Origin: Klebsiella electrica
GTDB lineage: Bacteria; Pseudomonadota; Gammaproteobacteria; Enterobacterales; Enterobacteriaceae
Assembly: GCF_006711645.1 (NCBI RefSeq)
Contig: NZ_CP041247.1
Location: 4,216,001-4,280,000 of the forward strand
DNA: 64,000 nucleotides
Direction of reading: 5' to 3'
The position numbers were made by a program, and so were the translations under genes. Below, piece after piece: positions 21,019 through 27,778 of the stretch (position 1 is its first letter; every line of letters starts with the position of its first letter). Under the pieces are notes generated by a model. It was not told where the DNA came from and made no database searches. It worked only from the letters and a program-made list of their open reading frames with translations.

Positions 21019-21102
21019 ATCCGCCCTTTCCGGGCGGGATGCTTGGCAACAACTGATGCTATTGATAAGATTGAATCAGCTTTGAAAGGACATGGAATAT
21101 GA
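21019..21102 (+). pseudogene. Orphan CdiA toxin tail 2 (short remnant)
   Basis: The frame running through the hairpin and ending at TGA 21100-21102 encodes [19 protein letters not shown], a plausible last stretch of a toxin domain. The stop overlaps the ATG of the next immunity gene (ATATGA), the usual toxin/immunity junction. Only about 19-28 codons remain, so the toxin family cannot be named. Confidence 0.4.
21021..21037 (+). terminator. GC-rich hairpin after orphan immunity gene 1
   Basis: Stem CCGCCC / GGGCGG with a 5-base loop, 17 bases past the immunity stop codon. It closely resembles the hairpin after cdiI in sequence and position. No strong U run follows, so terminator activity is plausible but unproven. 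Confidence 0.5.
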
Positions 21103-21416
21103 TTACCCTCCGCAAATTGATAGGAAATATCAATAAAACACAAAATGCTGACCAACAATCGCCGCTTGAACAATGGTTTGAGCATGTCATTGATATCCCG
21201 TTAGAAGAATTGTCCGTTGAAGATGTTTGTCGTGCAATTCGCCAGGAAATCTGCATCGATCAGCTAATGCCAAGAACATTAGAAATACTGGCCGAGGATC
21301 CGCTTGCGGGCAAGTATTACGATGGTGAGCTCATCTCTGCGTTGGCAACAGTCAAAATGATAAATTTAGAAGATCATGTCGATGACTCCTGTGCTGGGTG
21401 CTGCTGCTGTCAGTAA
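21099..21416 (+). CDS. Orphan CDI immunity protein 2 (CdiI_2-like)
   Basis: 105-residue protein with the pattern [38 protein letters not shown] and [17 protein letters not shown], which I recognise as a common CDI immunity family (helical, ending in the YDGELL-type motif). It has no full-length toxin of its own here, only a short tail overlapping its start. It could still protect against a toxin used by neighbours. Its last codons (a Cys-rich CAGCCCCQ tail) overlap the next toxin fragment in another frame, suggesting a recombination joint at about 21380-21416. Confidence 0.7.
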   Translation: MITLRKLIGNINKTQNADQQSPLEQWFEHVIDIPLEELSVEDVCRAIRQEICIDQLMPRTLEILAEDPLAGKYYDGELISALATVKMINLEDHVDDSCAGCCCCQ

Positions 21417-21821
21417 GATAGATTCTTTGGTAGCAAAGTATGCAACAAACAATCAGCTATCAACAGGAACGGTGTTTGATTCGATAAAGGCAACACAACC
21501 AGTACACCCAGGATCAGTAATTCCTCAGTCATTTGAAATGTCCTTACCTAATGGGCAAAAGTATGGGTGCATGGAAATGCTACCGAGCACATGGCAGAAT
21601 ATGCGGCATCGAAAGCTGCTACACATTTGCCTGAAGCAGTACGTCTCGCCAGCCAACAAGAACTCCGAAGTTTTCAGGCTGCCGTAAACACAGCAACTAA
21701 AACTAATATGCCATATGGAGAGCGAATTACGGTTGATGGTTGGCAGTTAGAAATTAAACCGCCTCGCGTTGACGGGGAATTGCCGACAATAATCCATGCA
21801 CGTTACTTAGGGTCTCACTAA
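21376..21821 (+). pseudogene. Orphan CdiA toxin tail 3, frameshifted
   Basis: Two overlapping frames form one toxin tail: the first (VFDSIKATQPVHPGSVIPQS ... MSLPNGQK) and, one base out of register, the second (VWVHGNATEHMAEYAASKAA ... GELPTIIHARYLGSH). Adding one A to the AAAA run at 21557-21560 fuses them into a continuous NGQKVWVHGN reading. So a one-base deletion (or a homopolymer sequencing error) broke it. It ends with TAA immediately before the next immunity ATG. The toxin fold is not one I can name safely. Confidence 0.7.
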
Positions 21822-22205
21822 ATGGATATAGAAATTACTAATCCTATATGTATAAAGCTGGACGTCATTGAACTTGATGAGCATGTTCCATCGTTAAAGT
21901 TTAGTGTCATAATCACGGTTAAAAAATTTGGTTATAAGGCCGAGGTTAGCTCTCAGTTCTGGATCGAATGTCAGTGTTTTGACGAGTTTATCAGCTGTAT
22001 GAAAAGTGACAGGCTCGCCAGTCTCAAGGATATGAACGATAGTTTTGAGTTGGTATTAGATCCAATAAATGGTCAGCTTAATTGGTCGTGTATGAAGGAA
22101 GATATCAATGGTGGTATCTCCATATCCAAAGGAAGTGAAAATCTTGATGGTACTGCTAGGCAATCGATATGCAATGCCTTTAACGATTATCCTAGATGGT
22201 GGTAG
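21822..22205 (+). CDS. Orphan CDI immunity protein 3, family unknown
   Basis: 127-residue acidic protein (MDIEITNPICIKLDVIELDE ... AFNDYPRWW) beginning directly after the stop of toxin tail 3 and followed by a strong hairpin. The position is exactly that of a cognate immunity gene. I do not recognise the family. Composition is AT-rich relative to the chromosome, like the other orphan immunity genes. Confidence 0.6.
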   Translation: MDIEITNPICIKLDVIELDEHVPSLKFSVIITVKKFGYKAEVSSQFWIECQCFDEFISCMKSDRLASLKDMNDSFELVLDPINGQLNWSCMKEDINGGISISKGSENLDGTARQSICNAFNDYPRWW

Positions 22206-22215
22206 TTATTAATGA

Positions 22216-22238
22216 ATCCCAGCCCTTGCGGCTGGGAT
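22216..22238 (+). terminator. Hairpin after orphan immunity gene 3
   Basis: Perfect 9-base stem ATCCCAGCC / GGCTGGGAT with a CTTGC loop, followed by GTATTTATC. Ten bases after the immunity stop. It also lies just past the 3' end of the convergent symE gene and may serve both strands. Confidence 0.65.
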
Positions 22239-22251
22239 GTATTTATCTCAC

Positions 22252-22698
22252 TTACGCCGTCTCAAGCGCCACTTTAGCCGCCACGCCCTGAAGAAAGAAT
22301 ATCGCCTGCTGCTGCTCTTCTTTTGGCAACTGACTGATGTTGTTGAGTTCCTTCATCAGCGGTGTCTCCACGGGCCGGGTGGTGATGACCAGACAACCCG
22401 GCATCACGCGAACATCAATTTTGGTGCCTGTGGTAAACCCCGCTTCTTCCATCCAGGTGCCGTTCAGGCGCAGGCTGGCGCTTCGGGTGTAGCGTTTAGT
22501 TCGGTTAGTTTTACGATCGTAATGACGGATGCTGACGTAGCTGACCGTCATATCCCTTAAGACTTTGGGTTCTGCTTTCTTAGGCAAGCTGTGATTGTTA
22601 TTTTTGCGTACTACTTCGTGTTTTTCTGTATTTCCTGCCAAAAAGTTCGATTGTGTTTTGGCAATGGTGGTTCCTGGCTTAAGATTGGTGTCAGCCAT
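22252..22698 (-). CDS. symE: SymE-family toxin
   Basis: 148-residue protein with a C-terminal SymE/AbrB-like domain: YVSIRHYDRKTNRTKRYTRS, then LRLNGTWMEEAGFTTGTKID, then VMPGCLVITT. This resembles E. coli SymE, an SOS-linked toxin first described as an RNA endonuclease and later associated with nucleoid binding. The basic N-terminal extension of about 50 residues is longer than in E. coli. The ATG at 22698 with GGAG six bases upstream is preferred over an in-frame TTG. No clear LexA box was found. It is convergent with the orphan immunity array, and a candidate antisense RNA overlaps its start. Confidence 0.8.
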   Translation of the reverse strand: MADTNLKPGTTIAKTQSNFLAGNTEKHEVVRKNNNHSLPKKAEPKVLRDMTVSYVSIRHYDRKTNRTKRYTRSASLRLNGTWMEEAGFTTGTKIDVRVMPGCLVITTRPVETPLMKELNNISQLPKEEQQQAIFFLQGVAAKVALETA

Positions 22699-22770
22699 AT
22701 TCAACTCCAGCTTAGTTGTCTGTGGTCAGCGGCATGGAAGTGCTTCAACACTTTCATGCCGCGCTCTTTA
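22692..22770 (+). ncRNA. symR: Candidate SymR-like antisense RNA
   Basis: On the strand opposite symE, a promoter-like pair TTGGCA (22658-22663) and TAAGAT (22680-22685), spaced 16 bases, points to a start near 22692, just inside the symE start codon. A 14-base stem with one G-T pair, GCGGCATGGAAGTG (22729-22742) / CACTTTCATGCCGC (22749-22762), loop CTTCAA, is followed by GCTCTTTA and would end the RNA near 22770. The predicted size, about 79 bases, and the overlap with the symE leader match E. coli SymR (77 nt). This is a structural inference; expression is unknown. Confidence 0.5.
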
Positions 22771-22977
22771 ATAATCAGAATATTCTATTTTATCAATTTT
22801 CCTGTTGCGGTCTTTCGGTTGCTTTGCTGCGTCTATTATACCCTGATGAATAAAAGTACAGTACTGGATGAAAGAACAATATTAATATCTGCGAGGCCGC
22901 TTCAGGAAATATTACCAATTTATGTAACGTTGCATTTTTAGCACTTTATGTAAAAACGTTCTTTCATTTCTTACGGT

Positions 22978-23235
22978 AACTATCCCCTGCCCTCCGGCAA
23001 TAACGGCTACTTTGTGCCGTCCGCCGATTCGGACATCGCCAGCACGTCTACCGCAGATAAAAACTCGCTGGATACGGGGACGTTAGGCTGGCGCAATCCC
23101 GATTATCGGCATCGGGGCGCATGATGATGCGTCCGGGACAACCCATGCGGCGGTTGCTGACGGCACAATCACTGTCCGTGACAAGGATAATCAGCAGCAG
23201 GATGTCGCCGATCTGAGCCGCGATACCGATACTGG
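22978..23235 (+). pseudogene. Composite cdiA remnant with internal deletions
   Basis: Bases 22978-23018 are identical to cdiA 15030-15070 (encoding [13 protein letters not shown]). About 23040-23090 resembles cdiA near 18096-18149 ([13 protein letters not shown]), and about 23130-23230 resembles cdiA near 18285-18380 ([25 protein letters not shown]). So three separated cdiA segments are joined with about 3 kb and 0.13 kb removed, and sequence differences suggest a different cdiA allele. No continuous frame remains. Confidence 0.75.
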
Positions 23236-23462
23236 GGCTTGAACCGTGCACGACAAGAGTGCGTAGCCCGGAAAGTAACGGCATCGCAGAAAGCTTCGTG
23301 AAGACGATAAAGCGGGACTACATCAGCATCATGCCAAAAGCGGACAGCCAGATGGCGTTGATAAATCTGGCAGTGGCGTTCAGCCATTACAATGAACATC
23401 ATCCGCACAGTGCGCTGGGATACCGCTCACCACGAGAATATATACGCAGAAAGTTATCGTAA
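23236..23462 (+). mobile_element. IS2-like (IS3 family) transposase OrfB 3' remnant
   Basis: A fragment encoding [20 protein letters not shown] and, further on, [20 protein letters not shown]. This is the C-terminal end of an IS3-family, IS2-group DDE transposase, including the catalytic glutamate region and the usual HSALGYRSP ending. The first three quarters of the element and both terminal repeats are missing. It abuts the composite cdiA remnant, implying IS-mediated rearrangement there. Confidence 0.85.
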
Positions 23463-23492
23463 CCATAAGAGAGAAAAAGCGTCTGGATATAA

Positions 23493-23711
23493 AGGGTCAA
23501 ATCCACACGTGATGCAGGGATTGATGTAAAAGCAACGGTACGAGCATACAATGATCCGTTGACGCCTGAAATCCAGAAGGCTCGTGGTTGGGAGAAATTC
23601 AATACTTGGGGAGAGGCTATTCAAGGAAGAATAAACAACCAATCTGGAAAATTTAGTGAGCAAAATCCTTACGGCTCATATCAATCGCCAAAAATTAAGG
23701 GTAAAAAATAA
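23493..23711 (+). pseudogene. Orphan CdiA toxin tail 4
   Basis: From the stop at 23490 the frame reads AGIDVKATVRAYNDPLTPEI, QKARGWEKFNTWGEAIQGRI and GKFSEQNPYGSYQSPKIKGK, ending at TAA 23709-23711. Seventy-two codons, no start and no export region: a 3' piece of a toxin domain that I cannot assign. The stop shares one base with the next gene's ATG, marking a toxin/immunity pair. Confidence 0.55.
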
Positions 23712-24139
23712 TGACAAATTTCTCTTTATATGATCAGAACATTCTTCCCGTTGGGTTTAAGTTCCCAGAAAAATATACTGTTCTGATGAGTGAGAACTTC
23801 GAAGAGGATATTGAACCATGGAGTTTTCTTCGTAGAAGTGATGATATAACTCTAAGTCATTATGCTTCGATGTGCGAAAAGTATGTGAATAAGAAATTGA
23901 TTCCATTCGCTATTGCTGTTGACCTTTCTGGTTATTATAATGATGGCTACGTTGTTTTAGCATGCTTTGATGGGGATGACCCTAGTGGCAACTCTAAAAT
24001 TTATTTTCATGATTACGGTGCTCCTATAAAAGAGATTGACTGGAGTAAACGTTATAGTCTGGATGGTTTTGACGCGTGGTTAGAGTTTGCTCGGGCTGAA
24101 TCAGCTCACTACAAAGAAGAACGAGCTGAAGACGAGTAA
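23711..24139 (+). CDS. Orphan CDI immunity protein 4, SUKH/SMI1-like
   Basis: 142-residue acidic protein whose core (LIPFAIAVDLSGYYNDGYVV, LACFDGDDPSGNSKIYFHDY, then DGFDAWLEFA) fits the SUKH (SMI1/KNR4) immunity superfamily, widely used against polymorphic toxins. Its ATG overlaps the stop of toxin tail 4. It is convergent with kptA, with 2 bases between the genes. Confidence 0.65.
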   Translation: MTNFSLYDQNILPVGFKFPEKYTVLMSENFEEDIEPWSFLRRSDDITLSHYASMCEKYVNKKLIPFAIAVDLSGYYNDGYVVLACFDGDDPSGNSKIYFHDYGAPIKEIDWSKRYSLDGFDAWLEFARAESAHYKEERAEDE

Positions 24140-24141
24140 AT

Positions 24142-24684
24142 CTACTCAATGATAAATTGCACAGGTATATTTTTTGTTAACCAAACGCCATTGTCTGCTT
24201 GATGAAAAATGAAGCCTTGTTGGTACATCTGCAAGGCATTAATTTTCAATGCAATAGGTTTTCCGTGGCGTTTGCCAACATTAAGTGCAGTTTTCTCGTC
24301 AGCCGATAAATGGACATATTGGCGTGTAAGAGATAATAGACCTTGCATTTTTATGGAATCAATGAACTGAATTGCAGTTCCATGGTACAAAAATTCAGGT
24401 GGGATCACTGAGGCGTAAGCAATGTTAACATTGGAGTTAGAATGCCCCTGAACTGCACGTATTGATTGGCCGTCTTCAGAGATAGCAAAACGTTTCTTAT
24501 CACTACTCTCAACGATTAGAAGAATAGTATCTCGGTCGAGACATTTTCCAGCAGTTGATGCATGTTTGATTAAGGAGTCGATCTTCACCCAGCCTTCAAT
24601 ATTGAGACTTAACCCAATGGAGTCAGGGTTATGGCGTAAAATGTAGCTTAAGAATTTGCTGGTTTCTGTAATTTTTTGGCTCAT
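24142..24684 (-). CDS. kptA: KptA/Tpt1 RNA 2'-phosphotransferase
   Basis: 180-residue NAD+-dependent enzyme that removes a 2'-phosphate from RNA splice or ligation junctions. The family pattern is clear: SKFLSYILRHNPDSIGLSL at the N-terminus, EGWVKIDSLI, RFAISEDGQSIRAVQGHS, LYHGT, TRQYVHLS, and a C-terminal IPVQFIIE. It has a strong ribosome site (GAGGT) before the ATG. Bacteria lack the classical tRNA-splicing pathway, so its substrate here is unknown; the same gene exists in E. coli elsewhere. Its place among CDI modules is discussed as a finding. Confidence 0.92.
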   Translation of the reverse strand: MSQKITETSKFLSYILRHNPDSIGLSLNIEGWVKIDSLIKHASTAGKCLDRDTILLIVESSDKKRFAISEDGQSIRAVQGHSNSNVNIAYASVIPPEFLYHGTAIQFIDSIKMQGLLSLTRQYVHLSADEKTALNVGKRHGKPIALKINALQMYQQGFIFHQADNGVWLTKNIPVQFIIE

Positions 24685-24823
24685 GCTTACCTCGATAGTG
24701 AAATATATGATTATTAATTATGTTAGATATTAATCAATAACACTCGTTCTTAACAAGTTAGGCATTATGAAACCATTCGAAGAGTCAGTATTAATCTTCT
24801 CCATAGGGATCTTTTTGCCTTCA

Positions 24824-25141
24824 TTACTTATGCTCAAGTGCCAGCTTAGCTGCCACTCCCTGCAAAAACAGCATTACCTGCTGCTGTTCTTTTTCAGGTA
24901 AATGTGTGGTGCTGTTAAGCACTTTCATTAGCGGCGTGACATTTGGGAGGGCGGTAATAACCAGGCAACCCGGCATCATGAGAACATCAATTTTGGTGCC
25001 TGTGGCAAACCCGGCTTCTTCCATCCAGCGACCGTTGAGCCGCAGGCTGGCGCTGTGGGTGTAGCGTTTTGTCCGGTTAGTGCGACGATCGTAGTGACGG
25101 ATGCTGAGACCCTGTAAATAATTCTGTGTCACTGCCACCAC
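24824..25141 (-). CDS. Second SymE-family protein, 5'-truncated
   Basis: 105-residue SymE-like domain (LSIRHYDRRTNRTKRYTHSA, SLRLNGRWMEEAGFATGTKI, LMMPGCLVITAL) very similar to the upstream symE. The long N-terminal extension is missing, and homology starts right where the IS256-type relic ends. The GTG at 25141 is only the first possible start, with no good ribosome site, so the gene probably lost its promoter, leader and antisense RNA to the insertion. It may be non-functional. Confidence 0.65.
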   Translation of the reverse strand: MVAVTQNYLQGLSIRHYDRRTNRTKRYTHSASLRLNGRWMEEAGFATGTKIDVLMMPGCLVITALPNVTPLMKVLNSTTHLPEKEQQQVMLFLQGVAAKLALEHK

Positions 25142-25360
25142 GTCAAAACTGAGCGCTCAGGCGGTCACCGAACTCGATTAATAAAGCGGCTCATCGCCAA
25201 CCGCCAGTTCTGGATCGGCATACTCCATTTTTTCGATGCCAATTGGATTTCCAGGTAAATAACCTTTCGCACTGAGTCATCCGTCGGGAACACCTTGCAT
25301 TTCTTAATGGCGGCACGGATCACGCTGTTCAGCGATTCGATGGCATTCGTGGTGTAAGAA
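25141..25360 (-). mobile_element. IS256-family transposase 3' remnant
   Basis: The minus strand encodes YTTNAIESLNSVIRAAIKKC, KVFPTDDSVRKVIYLEIQLA and SKKWSMPIQNWRLAMSRFI, the C-terminal end of an IS256-family transposase. A single extra base after SRFI shifts the frame away from the expected IEFGDRLSAQF ending. The rest of the element is gone. A short perfect palindrome, GTAAGAAC-AGT-GTTCTTAC (25354-25372), sits at its inner boundary. Confidence 0.85.
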
Positions 25361-25369
25361 CAGTGTTCT

Positions 25370-25605
25370 TACGCCTTTGAGTATTTGACAGGTAACACAG
25401 ATAATATAACTCCTGCAGAGTTTGAAAGGGCCCTGTACTATTTTTACTGCGCAAAAATGAGGCAAATCCTTATCCTGTACCAGAGAGCTTATTCAAAAAA
25501 TTAATAAAAAGACATGAAGAACTGAAAGATAATCCTGATACAAAATTTTATCACTTTCATGAAACGTACAATGATTTTTCAAAGGTTTACCCGCTGGATA
25601 ATTAG
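25370..25605 (+). pseudogene. Decayed immunity-like gene fragment
   Basis: Two frames join into one protein end: YAFEYLTGNTDNITPAEFER plus ALYYFYCAK, then after one lost A in the A run at 25453-25457, NEANPYPVPESLFKKLIKRH and DTKFYHFHETYNDFSKVYPL. It ends at TAG 25603. It has no start, being cut at its left by the IS256 relic. It resembles the other small orphan immunity proteins in composition; its family is unknown. Confidence 0.5.
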
Positions 25606-26013
25606 AAGCTATCGCCCGGGGAATATTGTCTATGACTGCATGGAAGGATGGTGGTAATATAGTGTTGGAAGTTGCTCTTTAACAGATCTGGGGGAAATGG
25701 CGTAACGGGCTGAAAAGGCGCGTCAGGACAAAAAATTGCCGTGTCAGCAGTCCAACAACAAAGCCGCCTGTAACTTACGAAAAAAGGAAAAGTCACCTCC
25801 GACGGCTAGCTTCGCAACGGATCAAGTGTTGTTGGGAATAACCACCTGATCCAGCCACAGCAGCAAAGTCGTTGTGAAGAATTGGTTGCCTGTAGCTGTG
25901 ACAGTCGCTGTTATAAACGTGCAGATGATGCCATTAATACAGTTCCATATTCAGGTGAAGAAATTTTACTAAAAGGGTGTTTTGTACAAAAAGGAAGCGT
26001 TATATATGTTTAA
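25606..26013 (+). pseudogene. Unassigned stretch and possible CdiA pretoxin/CT remnant
   Basis: From 25606 to 25807 I see no supportable gene. From 25808 a frame without a start reads SVVGNNHLIQPQQQSRCEEL, then VACSCDSRCYKRADDAINTV, ending at TAA 26011-26013. The VxNNxL opening resembles the VENN junction of CdiA and the Cys-rich stretch resembles what often follows it, so this may be the start of another displaced CT. It overlaps the start of the next gene by a few bases. The call is tentative. Confidence 0.3.
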
Positions 26014-26683
26014 AAAAGTAGTAGTAAGCTCTCTGTGTTTACCCATTTTGCTACTGGCGGGATGTGCAACAGAATCATCGCACACTGTAGAGGTCGCAAA
26101 AGTGGCTACCGCTCAAACAAGCTGGCATGGGCAGCGCAGCCTGATAACCGTCGGAAAATTTGATAACCGCTCAGATTACATGAATGGCATATTTTCTGAT
26201 GGTGTCGATCGCCTGGGTAATCAGTCAAAAACCATTCTGGTCACTCATTTGCAACAGACCGGTCGTTTTAATGTATTGGATCGCACCAATATGGACGAAA
26301 TCAAAACCGAGGCGGGAATCAGCGGAAAGAGCCAGCAATTAAAGGGCGCGACGTATGTTATCACCGGTGATGTGACCGAATTCGGTCGCAAAGAGACTGG
26401 TGACAGGGCGCTGTTTGGCATTTTAGGTCGGGGTAAATCGCAGGTTGCGTATGCGAAAGTTGCCCTCAATGTGGTCAATGTTAAAACGTCTGAAGTCGTG
26501 TTTACTGCCCAGGGCGCGGGCGAATACGAACTGTCGAACCGCGAAATTCTTGGCTTCGGTGGCACAGCCAGCTATGACTCCACACTGAATGGAAAAGTAT
26601 TGGATCTGGCTATCCGTGAGTCCGTCAATAACCTTGTTGCGGGTATTGAAAACGGTAGCTGGAACCCGTCAAATACAAACTAA
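26006..26683 (+). CDS. CsgG-family lipoprotein
   Basis: Lipoprotein with signal peptide and lipobox (LPILLLAGC) followed by a CsgG-like domain: LITVGKFDNRSDYMNGIFSD, LQQTGRFNVLDRTNM, ATYVITGDVTEFG, and a C-terminal LAIRESVNNLVAGIENGSW. The ATG at 26006 (225 residues) is preferred to the in-frame TTG at 25982 because AAGGAAG lies about 10 bases upstream. CsgG proteins form outer-membrane secretion pores or envelope-associated assemblies. It is the first of three lipoprotein genes with 12-base and 0-base gaps, a conserved trio with DUF4810 and DUF799 proteins; the shared function is unknown. Confidence 0.85.
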   Translation: MFKKVVVSSLCLPILLLAGCATESSHTVEVAKVATAQTSWHGQRSLITVGKFDNRSDYMNGIFSDGVDRLGNQSKTILVTHLQQTGRFNVLDRTNMDEIKTEAGISGKSQQLKGATYVITGDVTEFGRKETGDRALFGILGRGKSQVAYAKVALNVVNVKTSEVVFTAQGAGEYELSNREILGFGGTASYDSTLNGKVLDLAIRESVNNLVAGIENGSWNPSNTN

Positions 26684-26695
26684 AAGGAACTTAGA

Positions 26696-27040
26696 ATGGG
26701 ACATTTTAATAAAATTTCATCTTGCGCAGTAATATTGCTGCTGGCCGGTTGTGCTGCAAAATCGCCCGAGAAAACGTATACCTGGAATGGTTATGAGGAC
26801 TCTGTTTATCAGTATTACACCCATGAAACCAGTCCCCAGGAACAAATCGCCTCATTGCAGAAACTGATTGAGCAATCTCGGGCAAGTAATAAACCCGTTC
26901 CACCGGGTGTCCATGCTCATCTGGGAATGCTCTACAGCAAAACTGGACAGGCGGGTCTGGCAATGTCTGAGTTTAATGCTGAGAAAACACAGTACCCGGA
27001 ATCAGCATCTTATATTGATTTCCTGACAGCAAAAAAATAA
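26696..27040 (+). CDS. DUF4810 lipoprotein
   Basis: 114-residue small lipoprotein with lipobox VILLLAGC and a body (YTWNGYEDSVYQYYTHETSP, then VPPGVHAHLGMLYSKTGQAG) typical of DUF4810. The second half looks like one TPR helix pair. It lies between the CsgG and DUF799 genes with no terminators between, so co-expression is likely. No enzymatic motif is visible; the likely role is as a periplasmic partner of the CsgG-like protein. Confidence 0.85.
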   Translation: MGHFNKISSCAVILLLAGCAAKSPEKTYTWNGYEDSVYQYYTHETSPQEQIASLQKLIEQSRASNKPVPPGVHAHLGMLYSKTGQAGLAMSEFNAEKTQYPESASYIDFLTAKK

Positions 27041-27718
27041 ATGGATGGTAAAATGAAAGGATTATTTTCTCTCTTTACGCTTATTCTTATCTTATTATCA
27101 ACGGGGTGTACTACCGGTAATAAGAAAGCAACGGACTACTCCGCATTCCGGGAGAGTAAGCCACGTAGTATTCTGGTGTTACCACCGAGAAATCAGTCAC
27201 CGGATGTTAATGCCAGCAACAGCCTTCTGAGTGTGGTCACGATGCCATTAGCGGAGTCTGGGTATTATGTCTTCCCGGTTGCGGTAACGAGTGAAACATT
27301 CAAACAAAACGGCGCGACTAACCCGGATGATATAAGTGCGATCCCACTGAAAAAGTTACACGATACATTTGGTGCCGATGCAGTGATGTATATCACGATC
27401 AGTGATTACGGTACCTCATATCAGGTCGTAAGCAGCGATACGCGAGTGACAGCAACCGCGCGTCTTGTAGATGCTCGCACGGGTAAAGAGTTATGGAGTG
27501 GCGGGGCAACGGCTTCGAGTAATGAAGGCCAGGATACTAACAGCGGTGGGCTGATAGGGATGCTGGTATCCGCAGCGGTCTCGCAAATTGCCAATACGGC
27601 AACGGATAAAGCTCATGATATTGCCAAAATCACGGGGGCCCGTATGTTCAGTGCCGGGACAAACGGTGGTCTCCTGTATGGTCCTCGCTCGCCAAATTAT
27701 GGCAAAACACAATTGTAA
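27041..27718 (+). CDS. GNA1162/DUF799 lipoprotein
   Basis: 225-residue lipoprotein (lipobox LLSTGC) with the DUF799 pattern: SILVLPPRNQSPDVNASNSL, MPLAESGYYVFPVAVTSETF, FGADAVMYITISDYG, then TGKELWSGGA. The Neisseria homologue GNA1162 has a TolB-like fold related to CsgG partners. An ATG at 27053 is an alternative start. Its start is directly abutting the DUF4810 stop, and a strong terminator follows, so it closes the operon. Confidence 0.85.
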   Translation: MDGKMKGLFSLFTLILILLSTGCTTGNKKATDYSAFRESKPRSILVLPPRNQSPDVNASNSLLSVVTMPLAESGYYVFPVAVTSETFKQNGATNPDDISAIPLKKLHDTFGADAVMYITISDYGTSYQVVSSDTRVTATARLVDARTGKELWSGGATASSNEGQDTNSGGLIGMLVSAAVSQIANTATDKAHDIAKITGARMFSAGTNGGLLYGPRSPNYGKTQL

Positions 27719-27733
27719 AATCGCCTGAGTCTT

Positions 27734-27771
27734 ATCAATCAGGTCGCCACAGCGTCGGCGACCTGATTGAT
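27734..27771 (+). terminator. Terminator of the three-lipoprotein operon
   Basis: Perfect 15-base stem ATCAATCAGGTCGCC / GGCGACCTGATTGAT with an 8-base loop, starting 15 bases after the DUF799 stop and followed by ATTCATTATG. The stem is unusually long, so it may be bidirectional. Confidence 0.75.
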
Positions 27772-27778
27772 ATTCATT

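Noticed and set aside
22780..22890. Possible LexA box upstream of symE
   Set aside because: CTG and CAG triplets exist near 22840-22862 but are 13 bases apart instead of 10, so the site does not fit LexA.
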